Positions 18,458 through 28,037 of a DNA stretch of 64,000 nucleotides are shown in pieces. The notes beneath the pieces are model-generated. The model searched no databases and had not been told where the DNA came from. It saw only the letters and a list, made by a program, of their open reading frames with translations. The DNA is from Alicyclobacillus tolerans. GTDB taxonomy: Bacteria; Bacillota; Bacilli; Alicyclobacillales; Alicyclobacillaceae. Numbering within the stretch: position 1 is the stretch's first letter; each line of letters begins with the position of its first letter. Where the stretch lies: positions 46,223-110,222 of the forward strand of contig NZ_JAJFNK010000015.1 in NCBI RefSeq assembly GCF_021739485.1, written 5' to 3'. The translations under genes and the position numbers were made by a program.

Positions 18458-19807
18458 TTATGGGAAGAAGGAAAACGGATCGGACGAACTGTCGCTGCCG
18501 GAACCGGTATCGCCTGCACTCGCACCGCTCGAACTCGCACCCATATTGGCCGTGTTGGCCGATTCCATCGTGCCGACTTTGACCTTGATGGTCCGCTGTT
18601 GATTGCCCCGGTAGATGCGCAGCGTCACAACCTGGCCCGGTTTTACTTGAAACAGGTGGGTGCGCAAGTCGGCCATCGTGCGGACGTCGTGGCCGTCAAT
18701 CCCAACAATGACGTCTTGATCGTCTAAACCCGCCTGTTTGGTTTGGGGCGACATAATCGCCTTCACCCAAACCCCGTAGTCAACCGGTACATTCGGCCAC
18801 ATCTCTTCAGGCAACGCAGCCAGCGAATAGCCCTGAATCCCAAGTGACGGGTGCACGGCGTGACTGGTCTGCATAATCTGCTGAGCAATGTTTTGCACTT
18901 CGTTGGACGGGATGGCAAATCCCATTCCTTCGAAGGCTGGCGCCGCAATTTTGCTGCTGTTGATCCCGATGACCTGCCCGCCGATGTTCAGCAGCGGCCC
19001 TCCGCTGTTGCCCGGGTTGATAGCGGCGTCCGTTTGAATCACCGCCTGGTAATCGAGGATTTGATGGGTTTCGGGTTCTTCCACCGGCATCACGCGCTTT
19101 TTGGCACTCACGATGCCTGCCGTAACCGAATCGGCGAAGTCGAGACCCATCGGCGTGCCAATGGCAATGGCGGGTTCGCCGACTTGAATTTGATCGGAAT
19201 TCGCGAATTGCACGGGCGCGATGTTCCGAATGGCGGATACCGGGACTTTTAAAACGGCGAGATCGGTAAACAGGTCCGTCCCGACCACAGCAGCTCTCAG
19301 ATGCTTCCCGGATTCAAACACCACTTCCACCTTGGCGGCGCCTTCCACGACGTGGTTGTTCGTGACAATGTATCCGAACTGCTTATCCTTGTAAAAAAGA
19401 ACCCCCGTTCCAACGCCTGTCGCCTGCAGTTTGGTTTGCTGCGAAAAAAAGTCGGACACTTGCGCGTAGTTGACAACGCCCATGACCGCGGGCTCGACTT
19501 TTTTCGCAACGGACGTAATCCCATCCGTCACCTTTAAATTCACAGGGGAAGACACTGGCGCTGTTGCTGCGTCGACCACCCCCGACGGGCTGAAGGACGT
19601 CGACAGCACCCCTTTGCTTTGCACCATCGGCATCAAGCCCAGTGTGGCGCCGGAGCCCACCAGTGCCGAAACGGCGACCACTGCCAGCCAACGCCCCTTG
19701 CCATAACTGCGGTTGCGGCCATCGCCGGAGTTGCCTCCATAGCCGCCGCTGCGTTCGCCGCCTTTCCCGCCGTTCGGAAGATTTGAGTCACTGTTGTAAA
19801 AACCCAT
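18458..19807 (-). CDS. htrA: HtrA/DegP-type membrane-anchored serine protease
   Basis: A 449-residue S1C protease that degrades misfolded extracytoplasmic proteins. A Gly/Ser-rich cytoplasmic N-terminus (1-38) precedes one membrane helix (about 40-60). The trypsin-like domain has the triad His152 (IVTNNHVVEG), Asp182 (FTDLAVLKV) and Ser268 (INPGNSGGPL). One PDZ domain (about 345-430) is followed by a Ser/Gly-rich tail. The start is ATG 19807 after GGAAGGGATGGAAGC. It sits between walJ and rlmH, the usual place of htrC/yycK in the WalRK cluster, which suggests a cell-envelope role. Confidence 0.95.
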   Translation of the reverse strand: MGFYNSDSNLPNGGKGGERSGGYGGNSGDGRNRSYGKGRWLAVVAVSALVGSGATLGLMPMVQSKGVLSTSFSPSGVVDAATAPVSSPVNLKVTDGITSVAKKVEPAVMGVVNYAQVSDFFSQQTKLQATGVGTGVLFYKDKQFGYIVTNNHVVEGAAKVEVVFESGKHLRAAVVGTDLFTDLAVLKVPVSAIRNIAPVQFANSDQIQVGEPAIAIGTPMGLDFADSVTAGIVSAKKRVMPVEEPETHQILDYQAVIQTDAAINPGNSGGPLLNIGGQVIGINSSKIAAPAFEGMGFAIPSNEVQNIAQQIMQTSHAVHPSLGIQGYSLAALPEEMWPNVPVDYGVWVKAIMSPQTKQAGLDDQDVIVGIDGHDVRTMADLRTHLFQVKPGQVVTLRIYRGNQQRTIKVKVGTMESANTANMGASSSGASAGDTGSGSDSSSDPFSFFP

Positions 19808-20030
19808 GCTTCCATCCCTTCCTGACTGTCTCACACGGACACAAAATCCAGGATTAGTGTGACCGAACAAGTCCTTGCCTATACTGGGAAACGGAAGGGG
19901 AATCGCCTAGGGATGGAGCCGAGTGGCGCAGCGCAAAACGCACGTGGGCCTGTCTTTCATGACCCTTCTGATACGCCGTATCTGGTATGAGTGAAGCGAA
20001 ACGATGAGTGACCAGAACGAAGGTCCAGGG

Positions 20031-20834
20031 TTACAGTGTGTGCAGCATCGTGGCTTGGGCCCGGCTCGTCCGCTTGAGCCGGATCTGTTCCTTGTAAATG
20101 GACTTGATTTCCGTCAACACGGACGACACCGTGATTTCGGCAAGGTCCGGTTGGTTATTCTCCTCGCTCAAGTGCGCCAGGTACACGTCTACTGGATCGT
20201 TCTTTAAATCCAACAGGTCGGCTAGAGCCACGGCCGCATCTTGATTGGACAAGTGCCCTTTGTCCCCGAGAATGCGGCGTTTGACGTTCCACGGGTACCT
20301 GCCCGCGCGAAGCATCTCCACGTCGTGGTTTGCCTCAAATACGTAACAACTGCAACCGGCGAGTACCGATTTGATGGAATCGCTGACGTATCCCAAGTCT
20401 GTGGCCACAGCCAAGCTGCTGTGTCCGCAATCAAAGCGGTAAGCCACGGGTTCTTCCGCATCGTGAGATACGGTAAAGGGGGTGACGCGGATGTCTCCCA
20501 CCTCAAACGCTTCTCCGGCAACGACCCAGTTCGGGGTGCGGCTGCCAAGGTCCTTGCCCGCTGTGTCTTGGACGTGGTGCCACGTACCTTGTGTCGTATA
20601 CACCTGGGCTTGAGACTGTTTGAGAACTTGGCGAAGGCCGCGGACGTGATCGATATGCTCATGCGTCAACAGCAACGCATCCAAGTCGGCGATGGATTGG
20701 CCAGAGACTTCCTGCAGACGCTGTTGCAGCTGGCGGCCGGAAATCCCGGAATCCAGCAGGATTTTGGTGTTGGGCGTTTGTATGTACAGGGCGTTCCCGG
20801 AACTCCCGCTGGCAAGTACACTAAATTCGAGCAA
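20031..20834 (-). CDS. walJ: WalJ/YycJ metallo-beta-lactamase-fold hydrolase
   Basis: A 267-residue protein of the YycJ family, an MBL-fold hydrolase with reported DNA exonuclease activity and a link to coordination of cell division with replication. FSVLASGSSGNALYI opens the fold; the metal motif THEHIDHVRGL gives His58, His60, Asp62 and His63; further ligands are in FTVSHDAEEPVAY. The start is TTG 20832-20834 after GGGGG. It is the fifth gene of the walR-walK-yycH-yycI-walJ group, 111 bases behind yycI. Confidence 0.93.
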   Translation of the reverse strand: MLEFSVLASGSSGNALYIQTPNTKILLDSGISGRQLQQRLQEVSGQSIADLDALLLTHEHIDHVRGLRQVLKQSQAQVYTTQGTWHHVQDTAGKDLGSRTPNWVVAGEAFEVGDIRVTPFTVSHDAEEPVAYRFDCGHSSLAVATDLGYVSDSIKSVLAGCSCYVFEANHDVEMLRAGRYPWNVKRRILGDKGHLSNQDAAVALADLLDLKNDPVDVYLAHLSEENNQPDLAEITVSSVLTEIKSIYKEQIRLKRTSRAQATMLHTL

Positions 20835-20945
20835 ATAAGTACCCCCTGATTCTCTGACTGCTTGGCTTCAAAATCCTCTTTTCACACCCAAGTTCTGCGG
20901 ATAGACCGTGATGCGTTACGCCGGACCGCGCGCGAAGGCGTTGCC

Positions 20946-21794
20946 TTAAAACGGCCCACTTGAGGTTTCAACTTCACCCGTCAGCGCGTTCACAAAGTAA
21001 ACCTGCCCGGTCGTCACGACCCGCCATACCGGAAACCAATAGGTGGACGCAGCAGCATTTGGGGATGGGTTGGCGGCCGCCTTGCGGGCGTAACCCAGAT
21101 CGACCCTCAGTATTCTATTATCTGTTGAGGAGGTAGATTTGTCTACAACATTGGCGAGGCTGTCCAAGGCGTCCAAAGCTGAGATAATCGGTTTGGCTTG
21201 ACCCACCGGGGAAATGTTGGCGATGGCCGATTGGGTGTACCCCATCACGTTGTTTCCGCTGACATCCACCCACAGCGGGGCGTCGAAGATCGGGTACCCG
21301 TTATACGCCTGCAGAAAGGCCATGCTGTCCGATTGGCTAAGCACGGGATCAGATACGTAGTCTGTGCCATGCCAGATGGTGGACATGACAGGGCTCAGGG
21401 AACTCCCGGCAATTCGAACCGGCTTGTTAAAGCTGACCTGCCACTGTCCCGAGCCCAGATACTTCACTTTCCCAGATGCGGTGGACGCAACTTGTGTGGT
21501 GGGATCGACGGTGACGGACTTGGCTTGCGGAAAGACGTCGTGAGCCAGCGACTTGAGGTCGGGCGCACTGGGGTCGGCGTGCAAAGAAGGCATATCTGGA
21601 TGAGTAGTCGGCACTGCGGCATCGAGGCTAAACCCGTGCTCAGCCAGGAGTGTCTTGGTGTTGGCGAGCAGGTCTGAGTAGGATTCAGTGTACCCGATAA
21701 TCTCTTGCCGCCCTTGGTACAGCTGCCACCCGAGCACCAAGTCGAGAATGAAAAAAGCCGCAATCAGCCAAGTCTTGGCCGTTTCCCAGTTCAT
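20946..21794 (-). CDS. yycI: YycI, WalK regulatory protein
   Basis: A 282-residue membrane-anchored protein with one N-terminal helix (about 8-26, WLIAAFFILDLVLGWQLY) and an extracytoplasmic YycI domain. YycI forms a complex with YycH and WalK at the membrane and modulates WalK activity. LWVDVSGNNVMGYTQS and YWFPVWRVVTTGQVYFVNAL fit the YycI fold. Sequence conservation in this family is low, so gene order is the main support: it directly follows yycH (gap 36 bases). Confidence 0.88.
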   Translation of the reverse strand: MNWETAKTWLIAAFFILDLVLGWQLYQGRQEIIGYTESYSDLLANTKTLLAEHGFSLDAAVPTTHPDMPSLHADPSAPDLKSLAHDVFPQAKSVTVDPTTQVASTASGKVKYLGSGQWQVSFNKPVRIAGSSLSPVMSTIWHGTDYVSDPVLSQSDSMAFLQAYNGYPIFDAPLWVDVSGNNVMGYTQSAIANISPVGQAKPIISALDALDSLANVVDKSTSSTDNRILRVDLGYARKAAANPSPNAAASTYWFPVWRVVTTGQVYFVNALTGEVETSSGPF

Positions 21795-21830
21795 CGGTCA
21801 CCACGCCTTCCTGTCCAGCCACAGATTTCG

Positions 21831-23120
21831 TCAAAGATTCAACTTGTGAATCACTTTTCCGGTTTGCGCGTCAAACGTCCACATCACGACTCCATCTTGG
21901 CTCACCTGATACACCGGCATCAGCCATACCGTGCGGTTGCGCGCCGGCTGCACCCGGTACCCCATCTGCACCGTGAAACTGGACGGCGCAGCGTACGGTT
22001 CGTATTTGTGAATCAGGTCCGCCAGCGCAGTCGCGGACAACACGTGAACTTCCTTGTGCGCGATCTGCGAATTTAAATTCAGCAGGGGTCTCCGGAACCG
22101 CACCACGCGACCGTTGTCGAGCTGCACCTCGAAGTCCTGGCTTCCGTCCAGGATGGGTAAACCGCCGACATACCCCCGGAACGTGTACGTATTCGTCGTA
22201 CCGCCGTCGGATTGGAAGTTGTCGAGCAGGAGGTTGACCCCTGTGACAGCTCCACCGTGATCGCGGATGTACGTCACGGCTTGCGAAAGACTCCCTCCCC
22301 CCGTCGCACCCCCTTGCGAAGCATTGGGGTCCTCGTATACCAGTTGGTGATTCGACTGTTCCCAGCGCACTGCCCGGCTTCCATCGGTCCAAATGACGGA
22401 CGCCGGCCCTTCCTGAATCCTCGTCAACACCTGTGGGTTGACAAAAAACGAGTACACCAATGACAGCATCAACGGCGAGGTCGTTTGGTACTGCAGTTCC
22501 GGCACGGTCTGGCCTGCTGCCGGAATTGCGCTGTTGCTTGTACCCGGCCACAGGTCCCACACCGAGCCGCGCAAAGACGCATTCACCCAGTCGGCAAACT
22601 GCAATCCATGGATATCTGTATTGGCGACAAACCCTCCGGCGGGCGAATCGATCCCGAGCAAAACGGGGCCGTGCACAGAGGTTTGGTACAGCAACACCCG
22701 CTCGCCTTGGGCCGACAAGCTGGAGCTTTGCAAGGACGGGATCCACTGCATGAGTTCACGGTGATCCAGCATCGCCCCGAAGTCAAACTCCACAACCGGC
22801 AGCATCTTGGCGGGCAAACGCGGGACGGGGTGGAAGCCGGAAAGATGAATGGCCTGAAGCCTTTTCAGCCAATCCTGATAGTCCGGATTTCCTAAGGACA
22901 CAGCTGTGAGGCGGCCAATGGCAGCCCCGCTGACGATAATCTGCACCGGCTGCGTCACTTGTTTCATCGTGGGTGACGCAGACGCAGGCAAAGTGGGCAT
23001 CGGACTCAGCCCAATCTCACTGTTGGTTTGCCAGTTGCCTTGCCACAACAGGTAACTCAGAAATAGGCTGACCGCGACGAGCAAGGTCAGCAGCGCCGTT
23101 TTAAACCGCGCAGTCTTCAT
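21831..23120 (-). CDS. yycH: YycH, WalK regulatory protein
   Basis: A 429-residue protein with one N-terminal membrane helix (about 8-26) and a long extracytoplasmic YycH domain, including TFRGYVGGLPILDGSQDFEV and the C-terminal PVYQVSQDGVVMWTFDAQTG. With YycI it controls the WalK sensor kinase. Its ATG at 23120 overlaps the walK stop by 4 bases (ATGA), so it is translationally coupled to walK. Confidence 0.9.
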   Translation of the reverse strand: MKTARFKTALLTLLVAVSLFLSYLLWQGNWQTNSEIGLSPMPTLPASASPTMKQVTQPVQIIVSGAAIGRLTAVSLGNPDYQDWLKRLQAIHLSGFHPVPRLPAKMLPVVEFDFGAMLDHRELMQWIPSLQSSSLSAQGERVLLYQTSVHGPVLLGIDSPAGGFVANTDIHGLQFADWVNASLRGSVWDLWPGTSNSAIPAAGQTVPELQYQTTSPLMLSLVYSFFVNPQVLTRIQEGPASVIWTDGSRAVRWEQSNHQLVYEDPNASQGGATGGGSLSQAVTYIRDHGGAVTGVNLLLDNFQSDGGTTNTYTFRGYVGGLPILDGSQDFEVQLDNGRVVRFRRPLLNLNSQIAHKEVHVLSATALADLIHKYEPYAAPSSFTVQMGYRVQPARNRTVWLMPVYQVSQDGVVMWTFDAQTGKVIHKLNL

Positions 23121-24874
23121 TGCACCGCCACCTCCGCCAAGGGCAAGGTCACTGTGACCACCGTGCCTTTGTTCAACTCACTGGCCATCGAAATGGTGCC
23201 GCCGTGACGCTCTGTAATTTCCCGGGCCAAGGCGAGTCCGAGCCCCGAACCGCCCCTTTGGCGGGACCTTCCCTTGTCGACCCGGTAAAACCGTTCAAAC
23301 ACGTGGGGCAAGTCGTCTTTGGGAATCCCGATGCCCGTGTCGGATACGCGGATTTCCACGGTTTCTCGGCGCACTCGAGTGGCGATCTCGATACTGCCCC
23401 CCGCCGCCGTGTACTTCAACGCGTTGCTCAACAAGTTGTCGATCACGCGGTCCAACAAGTCGCGATCGCCCTTGATGCGCGCTGTCTTTGGACAATCGAG
23501 CTTCATCGAAAGCGACTGTGCTTGAGCTTGGAGTTGAAAGCGGCGCACAGTCTGCTCGAGCCAATCCGCCACGTCAATGACGGTTTCCGAGTAGGCGTCC
23601 GTCTTGGTCTCAAGCCCCGAAAGCTGAAGTAAGTCGCGGGTTAAGCGCACCATGCGATTGGTTTCTTGCTCCAAGACCCGGAGAAACTGCTCCCTCGTCT
23701 CAGGGTCGTCTCCAGCCTCGTCCTGAAGGGCTTCGATATACGTCTTCATGCTGGTCAACGGAGTTTTGAGCTCGTGGGACACATTGGCGACGAAGTCGCG
23801 GCGCGACTGGTTGAGTTTTTCCTGCTCCGTGACATCGCGCAACAGGGCGACGTAACCCTCCAACGAACCTTGATCGACGATGGATGTCACGTGAACGTGA
23901 ACGAGCGCGTCCTTGACCATTCTCAGAAATGAGCGTTCGTGCTGGGGTTCTTGACCAGGTTTGGGAATCAGGCCAAGCAGCCGGGCCGAACCCGGGAGGT
24001 CTTCCGGCCCTTTGGGCAACAGGCGGATGGCGGCATCGTTGCTAAATGTCGGACGAAATCCGGCATCGTACGCGATAACCCCGTCGCCCATGTACTTGAT
24101 GACGGCTTGAAGGCGCTCGCGTTCCCTCAGGTTCGCGGCGATGGCGTCTTCCAGCTTGTCTGTCAGGTCGTTAATGGCAACGCCCAGTTCTCCGAATTCG
24201 TCGTCGCTGTGCACCGCGACCCGTCGGGAAAAGTCCCCTGCGGCCATGGTTCGTGCCTGGCGCGTGACGTCGAGCACCGGAGCCGTAATGGTCCGGGACA
24301 ACACGATGCCAAGCAGCGCCGTAAGCATCAGAGCCACCGCACTGCCCGTATAAAAGATCGTTGTCACTTCGCGCACGGTGGTATAGGTGTTTTGAATCGG
24401 CACCACGTACTCCACGATGCCCAAAAAGTGGTTTTGGTTGTTCATTGGAACGGCGACAACGAGCAAGTGTTGACTCGTCATCGGATCGAACCGCACCGCC
24501 ACGGCCTTGCTATGCCCCACCAACGCTTGGGTGGCGACAGAATCGATGCGTTTTTGACCAATCAAGGCCGTGCCTGCTGACGTGTCTACGACGACGCCGT
24601 CGGAGTTCAACAAGTAAACGCTGCCATTAAAAAACTGTGGAAACGACGACAAGATGGAGGTAAAAGGGGACTGGCCTTTGCCGGACGCTGCGGCTACCAT
24701 TTCAGGGGCCGCAATCGTGGCCAGCAGGAGGGCTTGGCTTTCTACAGCTTGGGTCTCGTTGCGAATGAGGGAGGCCGTCAAGGCGCGTACAAAATACGCG
24801 CCAATCAACTGCACGGAAAACAAAATGAGAAGCAAAGAAACCGCAACAAACTTGACGCGGATGCTTCTCCACAT
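23117..24874 (-). CDS. walK: WalK sensor histidine kinase
   Basis: A 585-residue sensor kinase of the essential WalRK system, which adjusts cell-wall hydrolase expression to growth. Order: membrane helix ~8-30, extracellular Cache-like sensor to ~170, membrane helix ~172-194, HAMP ~195-247, PAS ~250-350, HisKA with FVANVSHELKTPLTSMKTYI (phosphorylated His367), then HATPase boxes NLLSNALKYT, VSDTGIGIPKDDL and RGGSGLGLALAREI. It starts 7 bases after walR ends and is coupled to yycH. Length and domain order match the Bacillus protein. Confidence 0.96.
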   Translation of the reverse strand: MWRSIRVKFVAVSLLLILFSVQLIGAYFVRALTASLIRNETQAVESQALLLATIAAPEMVAAASGKGQSPFTSILSSFPQFFNGSVYLLNSDGVVVDTSAGTALIGQKRIDSVATQALVGHSKAVAVRFDPMTSQHLLVVAVPMNNQNHFLGIVEYVVPIQNTYTTVREVTTIFYTGSAVALMLTALLGIVLSRTITAPVLDVTRQARTMAAGDFSRRVAVHSDDEFGELGVAINDLTDKLEDAIAANLRERERLQAVIKYMGDGVIAYDAGFRPTFSNDAAIRLLPKGPEDLPGSARLLGLIPKPGQEPQHERSFLRMVKDALVHVHVTSIVDQGSLEGYVALLRDVTEQEKLNQSRRDFVANVSHELKTPLTSMKTYIEALQDEAGDDPETREQFLRVLEQETNRMVRLTRDLLQLSGLETKTDAYSETVIDVADWLEQTVRRFQLQAQAQSLSMKLDCPKTARIKGDRDLLDRVIDNLLSNALKYTAAGGSIEIATRVRRETVEIRVSDTGIGIPKDDLPHVFERFYRVDKGRSRQRGGSGLGLALAREITERHGGTISMASELNKGTVVTVTLPLAEVAVQ

Positions 24875-24880
24875 CGGCCG

Positions 24881-25573
24881 TTACCTCCTGACGAAGTACC
24901 CGACGCCCCGCTTGGTCAGTACGTAATCCGGGTTGCTTGGGTCATCCTCGAGTTTTTCGCGAAGCCGGCGAACCGCCACGTCTACCGTACGTTCGTCGCC
25001 GGCGTAGTCGTATCCCCACACTTCTTCCAGAAGCTGTTCCCGGGTAAACACCACTCCCGGACGCGACGCCAAAAAAGCAAGCAGTTCGAACTCCCGGTGT
25101 GTGAGCGGAATGGGTTCTGAACGCCGCAACACCTCGTATTGGACAAAGTCGATCACGATGTCCCCAAGGACAATTTTGCTCTTGGGGTCTTCCGCCTTGG
25201 GCTCGTCTTCCAGCCACAGACGGCGCAAATTCGCCTTGACGCGTGCCAACAGTTCCCGTGTGCTAAACGGCTTGGTCACATAGTCGTCCGCGCCGAGTTC
25301 GAGTCCCAGCACCTTATCCACTTCCGAATCGCGCGCCGTCAACATGATAATGGGCACCGTGCTGAAGGTGCGAATTTCCCTGCACACTTCAAACCCGTCT
25401 TTTTCCGGAAGCATAACGTCGAGTAAAATCAGGTTCGGCGAGTTCCGGCGTGCCGCCTCGATGGCCTCAAGGCCGTCGAACGCCGTCACGACAGTATATC
25501 CCTCGCGCTCGAACGTGAACTTGAGGATGTTGGCAATCGGCTCTTCATCCTCCACGACTAGAATTGTCGTCAT
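24881..25573 (-). CDS. walR: WalR response regulator
   Basis: A 230-residue OmpR/PhoB-type response regulator. The receiver domain (1-~118) has the acidic pocket VVEDEEP, the phosphoacceptor Asp52 in LLDVMLPEKDG and Lys in VTKPFSTREL. The winged helix contains LTHREFELLAFLASRPG and VDVAVRRLREKLEDDP. It binds direct repeats upstream of cell-wall hydrolase and teichoic-acid genes in Bacilli. The start is ATG 25573 after GGGGGGAACTGG; the promoter must lie in the 93 bases shared with the divergent gene at 25667. Confidence 0.97.
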   Translation of the reverse strand: MTTILVVEDEEPIANILKFTFEREGYTVVTAFDGLEAIEAARRNSPNLILLDVMLPEKDGFEVCREIRTFSTVPIIMLTARDSEVDKVLGLELGADDYVTKPFSTRELLARVKANLRRLWLEDEPKAEDPKSKIVLGDIVIDFVQYEVLRRSEPIPLTHREFELLAFLASRPGVVFTREQLLEEVWGYDYAGDERTVDVAVRRLREKLEDDPSNPDYVLTKRGVGYFVRR

Positions 25574-25666
25574 CCAGTTCCCCCCTGTATTGGCCAGAAT
25601 GTCTGACTGGGTTGAGCATGATGGGCGACTTCACCGTCCACACTACCGCTAAGGGAGGTGGTTTTG

Positions 25667-26035
25667 GTGGCAGAACGCACAGTACTGGCTTCCTTCCACA
25701 GCCGGTCCGAGGCACAAGAAGCAGAAAAACAAGTCCAGGGGCTCGGCGTCGACGTCACACAAGTCGCTGAGTTCGGCCCATTCTCGGGTCTGCCTACAGA
25801 GCGGAACAGTTTCCTGATTAGCGGAGAGATCCCCAGCTTAGCGAGCATTACACTGCACAACACCCCTGGCAGCAGAGATTCCGGGGTGTTGCTCGCCGCG
25901 GACCCCTCGGCCAGCGGGATGTCCGACGGGCAAGGCAACGTCACCGGCCGGAACTTCTTGCTGACCGCAGTTTGCCCAGAGAGCCTGGTGGAACAAGCGG
26001 TTCAGGTCATTAAACAGTGCAATGGCTACACCTAA
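25667..26035 (+). CDS. small alpha/beta protein, possibly YflT/general-stress-like
   Basis: A 122-residue protein, divergent from walR. ERTVLASFHSRSEAQEAEKQ resembles the opening of YflT/17M general-stress domains (a strand, then a 'S-R-x-E-A' helix), and a second half (RNFLLTAVCPESLVEQAVQV) looks like a ferredoxin-fold repeat. I do not recognise it firmly. GTG 25667 is 8 bases after AAGGGAGG; in-frame GTG 25658 and TTG 25664 are less well placed. A small AACTCTG/CAGAGT hairpin follows at 26039-26054. Confidence 0.65.
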   Translation: MAERTVLASFHSRSEAQEAEKQVQGLGVDVTQVAEFGPFSGLPTERNSFLISGEIPSLASITLHNTPGSRDSGVLLAADPSASGMSDGQGNVTGRNFLLTAVCPESLVEQAVQVIKQCNGYT

Positions 26036-26116
26036 CGAACTCTGAAAACAGAGTCTAGAAACGCCTAAATAGACACTCCATGCCCCAAAGGGAGATGCCG
26101 CACGGGTGGCCTGCCG

Positions 26117-26611
26117 CTACGGCGTCGTGCGCTGCACCCAGACAAAGTTTGGATGTACGACGACGCTTTGGTATCGCCCTAAAGCGTCCAACATCGTTTG
26201 ATATGGATGGGAATCGGCTGGCGTAATCCCAGGTGGATACGGATCTGCGTATTGTGCCAGGTCAAAGGCCGGGGGTCCAAACCACCACGTTTTGACCGTG
26301 ACGTACGACTCAACCCCAGAGAGCGCTCCCTGACTCGCAATGGGCGGAATGTTAAAGACATAAGCGAACTTTGCCCAAAACACCAATGCAAGAACCCCAA
26401 CGGCGCCTGTCAAAAAGCGCGTCCAAAACTGTGCGCTGCGAACGGCCCTCACCATCCGCAACCGGCGAAGGCGAGCCTTACGGCGCTTTCGCCTGCGCCT
26501 TCTTTGGCGAGCCAGTTGCTCTTGGTGCTCTCTGCGCGAGAGGCCGCGCGGCGGCTGTAAGCCGGGTTCCGGCGCAGCCGCTTGATTTGAGACGAGGTCT
26601 TTCTCGCTCAT
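26117..26611 (-). CDS. small single-span membrane protein coupled to dnaB
   Basis: A 164-residue protein of unknown function. It has a Pro-rich start, a very basic block at ~33-60 (RQRRRRRKRRKARLRRLR), one membrane helix at about 64-86 (FLTGAVGVLALVFWAKFAYV), and a Trp/Tyr/Pro-rich ~75-residue outside domain (VTVKTWWFGPPAFDLAQYAD). Its ATG overlaps the dnaB stop by 4 bases (ATGA), so it is translated with dnaB. The basic region could bind nucleic acid or simply enforce membrane orientation. Confidence 0.8.
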   Translation of the reverse strand: MSEKDLVSNQAAAPEPGLQPPRGLSRREHQEQLARQRRRRRKRRKARLRRLRMVRAVRSAQFWTRFLTGAVGVLALVFWAKFAYVFNIPPIASQGALSGVESYVTVKTWWFGPPAFDLAQYADPYPPGITPADSHPYQTMLDALGRYQSVVVHPNFVWVQRTTP

Positions 26612-27990
26612 GCTTCTTGCTGCGTTCTTTCCAGATTGACAAACTTGTTGTAGTTTTTCAGGAAGACAAGTTCCACTTTGCCCGTAGGGCCGTTTCTTTG
26701 CTTGGCAATTTGGATCTCGACGATGTTCTTGCGTTCCGTCTCCGGGTCGTAGTAGTCGTCGCGGTATAAAAACGCCACAATATCGGCGTCCTGCTCGATG
26801 CTCCCCGATTCACGGATGTCGGACAGCATCGGACGCTTGTCCTGCCGCTGCTCTACGGAACGGCTCAACTGCGCCAATGACATGACCGGTACTTCCAATT
26901 CTCTCGCCAGTTGCTTCAAACCCCGGGAGATTTCGGAGATTTCTTGCTGCCGGTTTTCTCCGGAAGACTTTCGTCCGTGAATCAGCTGCAAGTAGTCGAT
27001 CACGATGAACCCCAACCCCGCCTGCGACTTAAGGCGCCGGAGTTTGCTGCGCATTTCAGGCACCGTCACCCCCGGCGTGTCGTCGATGTAGATAGGGGCG
27101 TTGCCTAACGTGCTGACTCCCAACGACAGCTTCGGCCAGTCGTCGTCTTCGAGCGTCCCATTGCGCATCCGGTGTCCGTCGATATAGGCTTCCGCGCACA
27201 ACATGCGCTGCACCAGCTGGTCCTTGGACATTTCCAAACTGAAAATCGCCACCGGCTGACCGGCCCGAACCGCGATGTTTTGCGCAATGTTCAACGCAAA
27301 TGCGGTTTTTCCGACGGAAGGACGAGCCGCCACAATGATGAGGTCCGACTTTTGAAAACCGCTCGTCATCCGGTCCAATTCACTGTACCCCGTCGGCACT
27401 CCGGTCAGCTGCCCATCACTGGCGTACAGCTGTTCAATGCGGTCGAAGGTTGTTTCCAAAACCTCAGAGATATGTGTGAAATCCCGCTGTTTCCGGGACT
27501 GAGACAACTCCAGCACTTTGCGTTCCGCGTCGGCCAACACTTCCGAAGCGCCGAGCTCTCCGCTGTAACCGGCTGCGGCAATTTCCGTCGCGGTGGAGAT
27601 AATGCGCCGCAGCAACGCCTTTTCGCGCACAATACCCGCGTAGTGTTCGATGTGCATGGCCGTGGGCATGGACGCGGCCAAACTGGCAATGTACGAGGCG
27701 CCCCCCACGCTGTCCAAGACCGATTCGTTGGCCTGCAGCGCGCCGACCACCGTGATCACGTCGACAGGTTGTCCACTCTCATACAGGTTGCGCATAGCTG
27801 CGAAAATCGCCTGGTGAGCCGCTCGGTAAAAATCGTCCGGCTCCAACCCTTCGGCACCCTCTGCGACGGCGTCCGCCGAAATCAACATCGCTCCCAGCAC
27901 CGCTTGTTCCGCCTCGACGTGTTGAGGAGGCAGCCGCAGCAAATCCGGTGAGGCAAAACGTTCTTTTGGATCGTTCAATTGCGCTTCCAC
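26608..27990 (-). CDS. dnaB: replicative DNA helicase
   Basis: A 460-residue hexameric helicase (DnaC in Bacillus nomenclature) that unwinds DNA ahead of the replisome. The N-terminal domain (PPQHVEAEQAVLGAMLIS) mediates primase contact. The RecA-like domain has Walker A AARPSVGKTAFALNIA (Lys228), VIDYLQLIHG and the arginine-finger region RQQEISEISRGLKQLA. No intein is present. The start is GTG 27988-27990 after GAGGTG. It follows rplI by 47 bases. Confidence 0.97.
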   Translation of the reverse strand: MEAQLNDPKERFASPDLLRLPPQHVEAEQAVLGAMLISADAVAEGAEGLEPDDFYRAAHQAIFAAMRNLYESGQPVDVITVVGALQANESVLDSVGGASYIASLAASMPTAMHIEHYAGIVREKALLRRIISTATEIAAAGYSGELGASEVLADAERKVLELSQSRKQRDFTHISEVLETTFDRIEQLYASDGQLTGVPTGYSELDRMTSGFQKSDLIIVAARPSVGKTAFALNIAQNIAVRAGQPVAIFSLEMSKDQLVQRMLCAEAYIDGHRMRNGTLEDDDWPKLSLGVSTLGNAPIYIDDTPGVTVPEMRSKLRRLKSQAGLGFIVIDYLQLIHGRKSSGENRQQEISEISRGLKQLARELEVPVMSLAQLSRSVEQRQDKRPMLSDIRESGSIEQDADIVAFLYRDDYYDPETERKNIVEIQIAKQRNGPTGKVELVFLKNYNKFVNLERTQQEA

Positions 27991-28037
27991 TTTAGCACCT
28001 CGAATGAGAACCAGAACGGGCTTTAACCAAAACGGGT

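Noticed and set aside
25574..26116. Missing purA between dnaB and walR as a finding
   Set aside because: The position of purA varies among Firmicutes, so its absence here means little.
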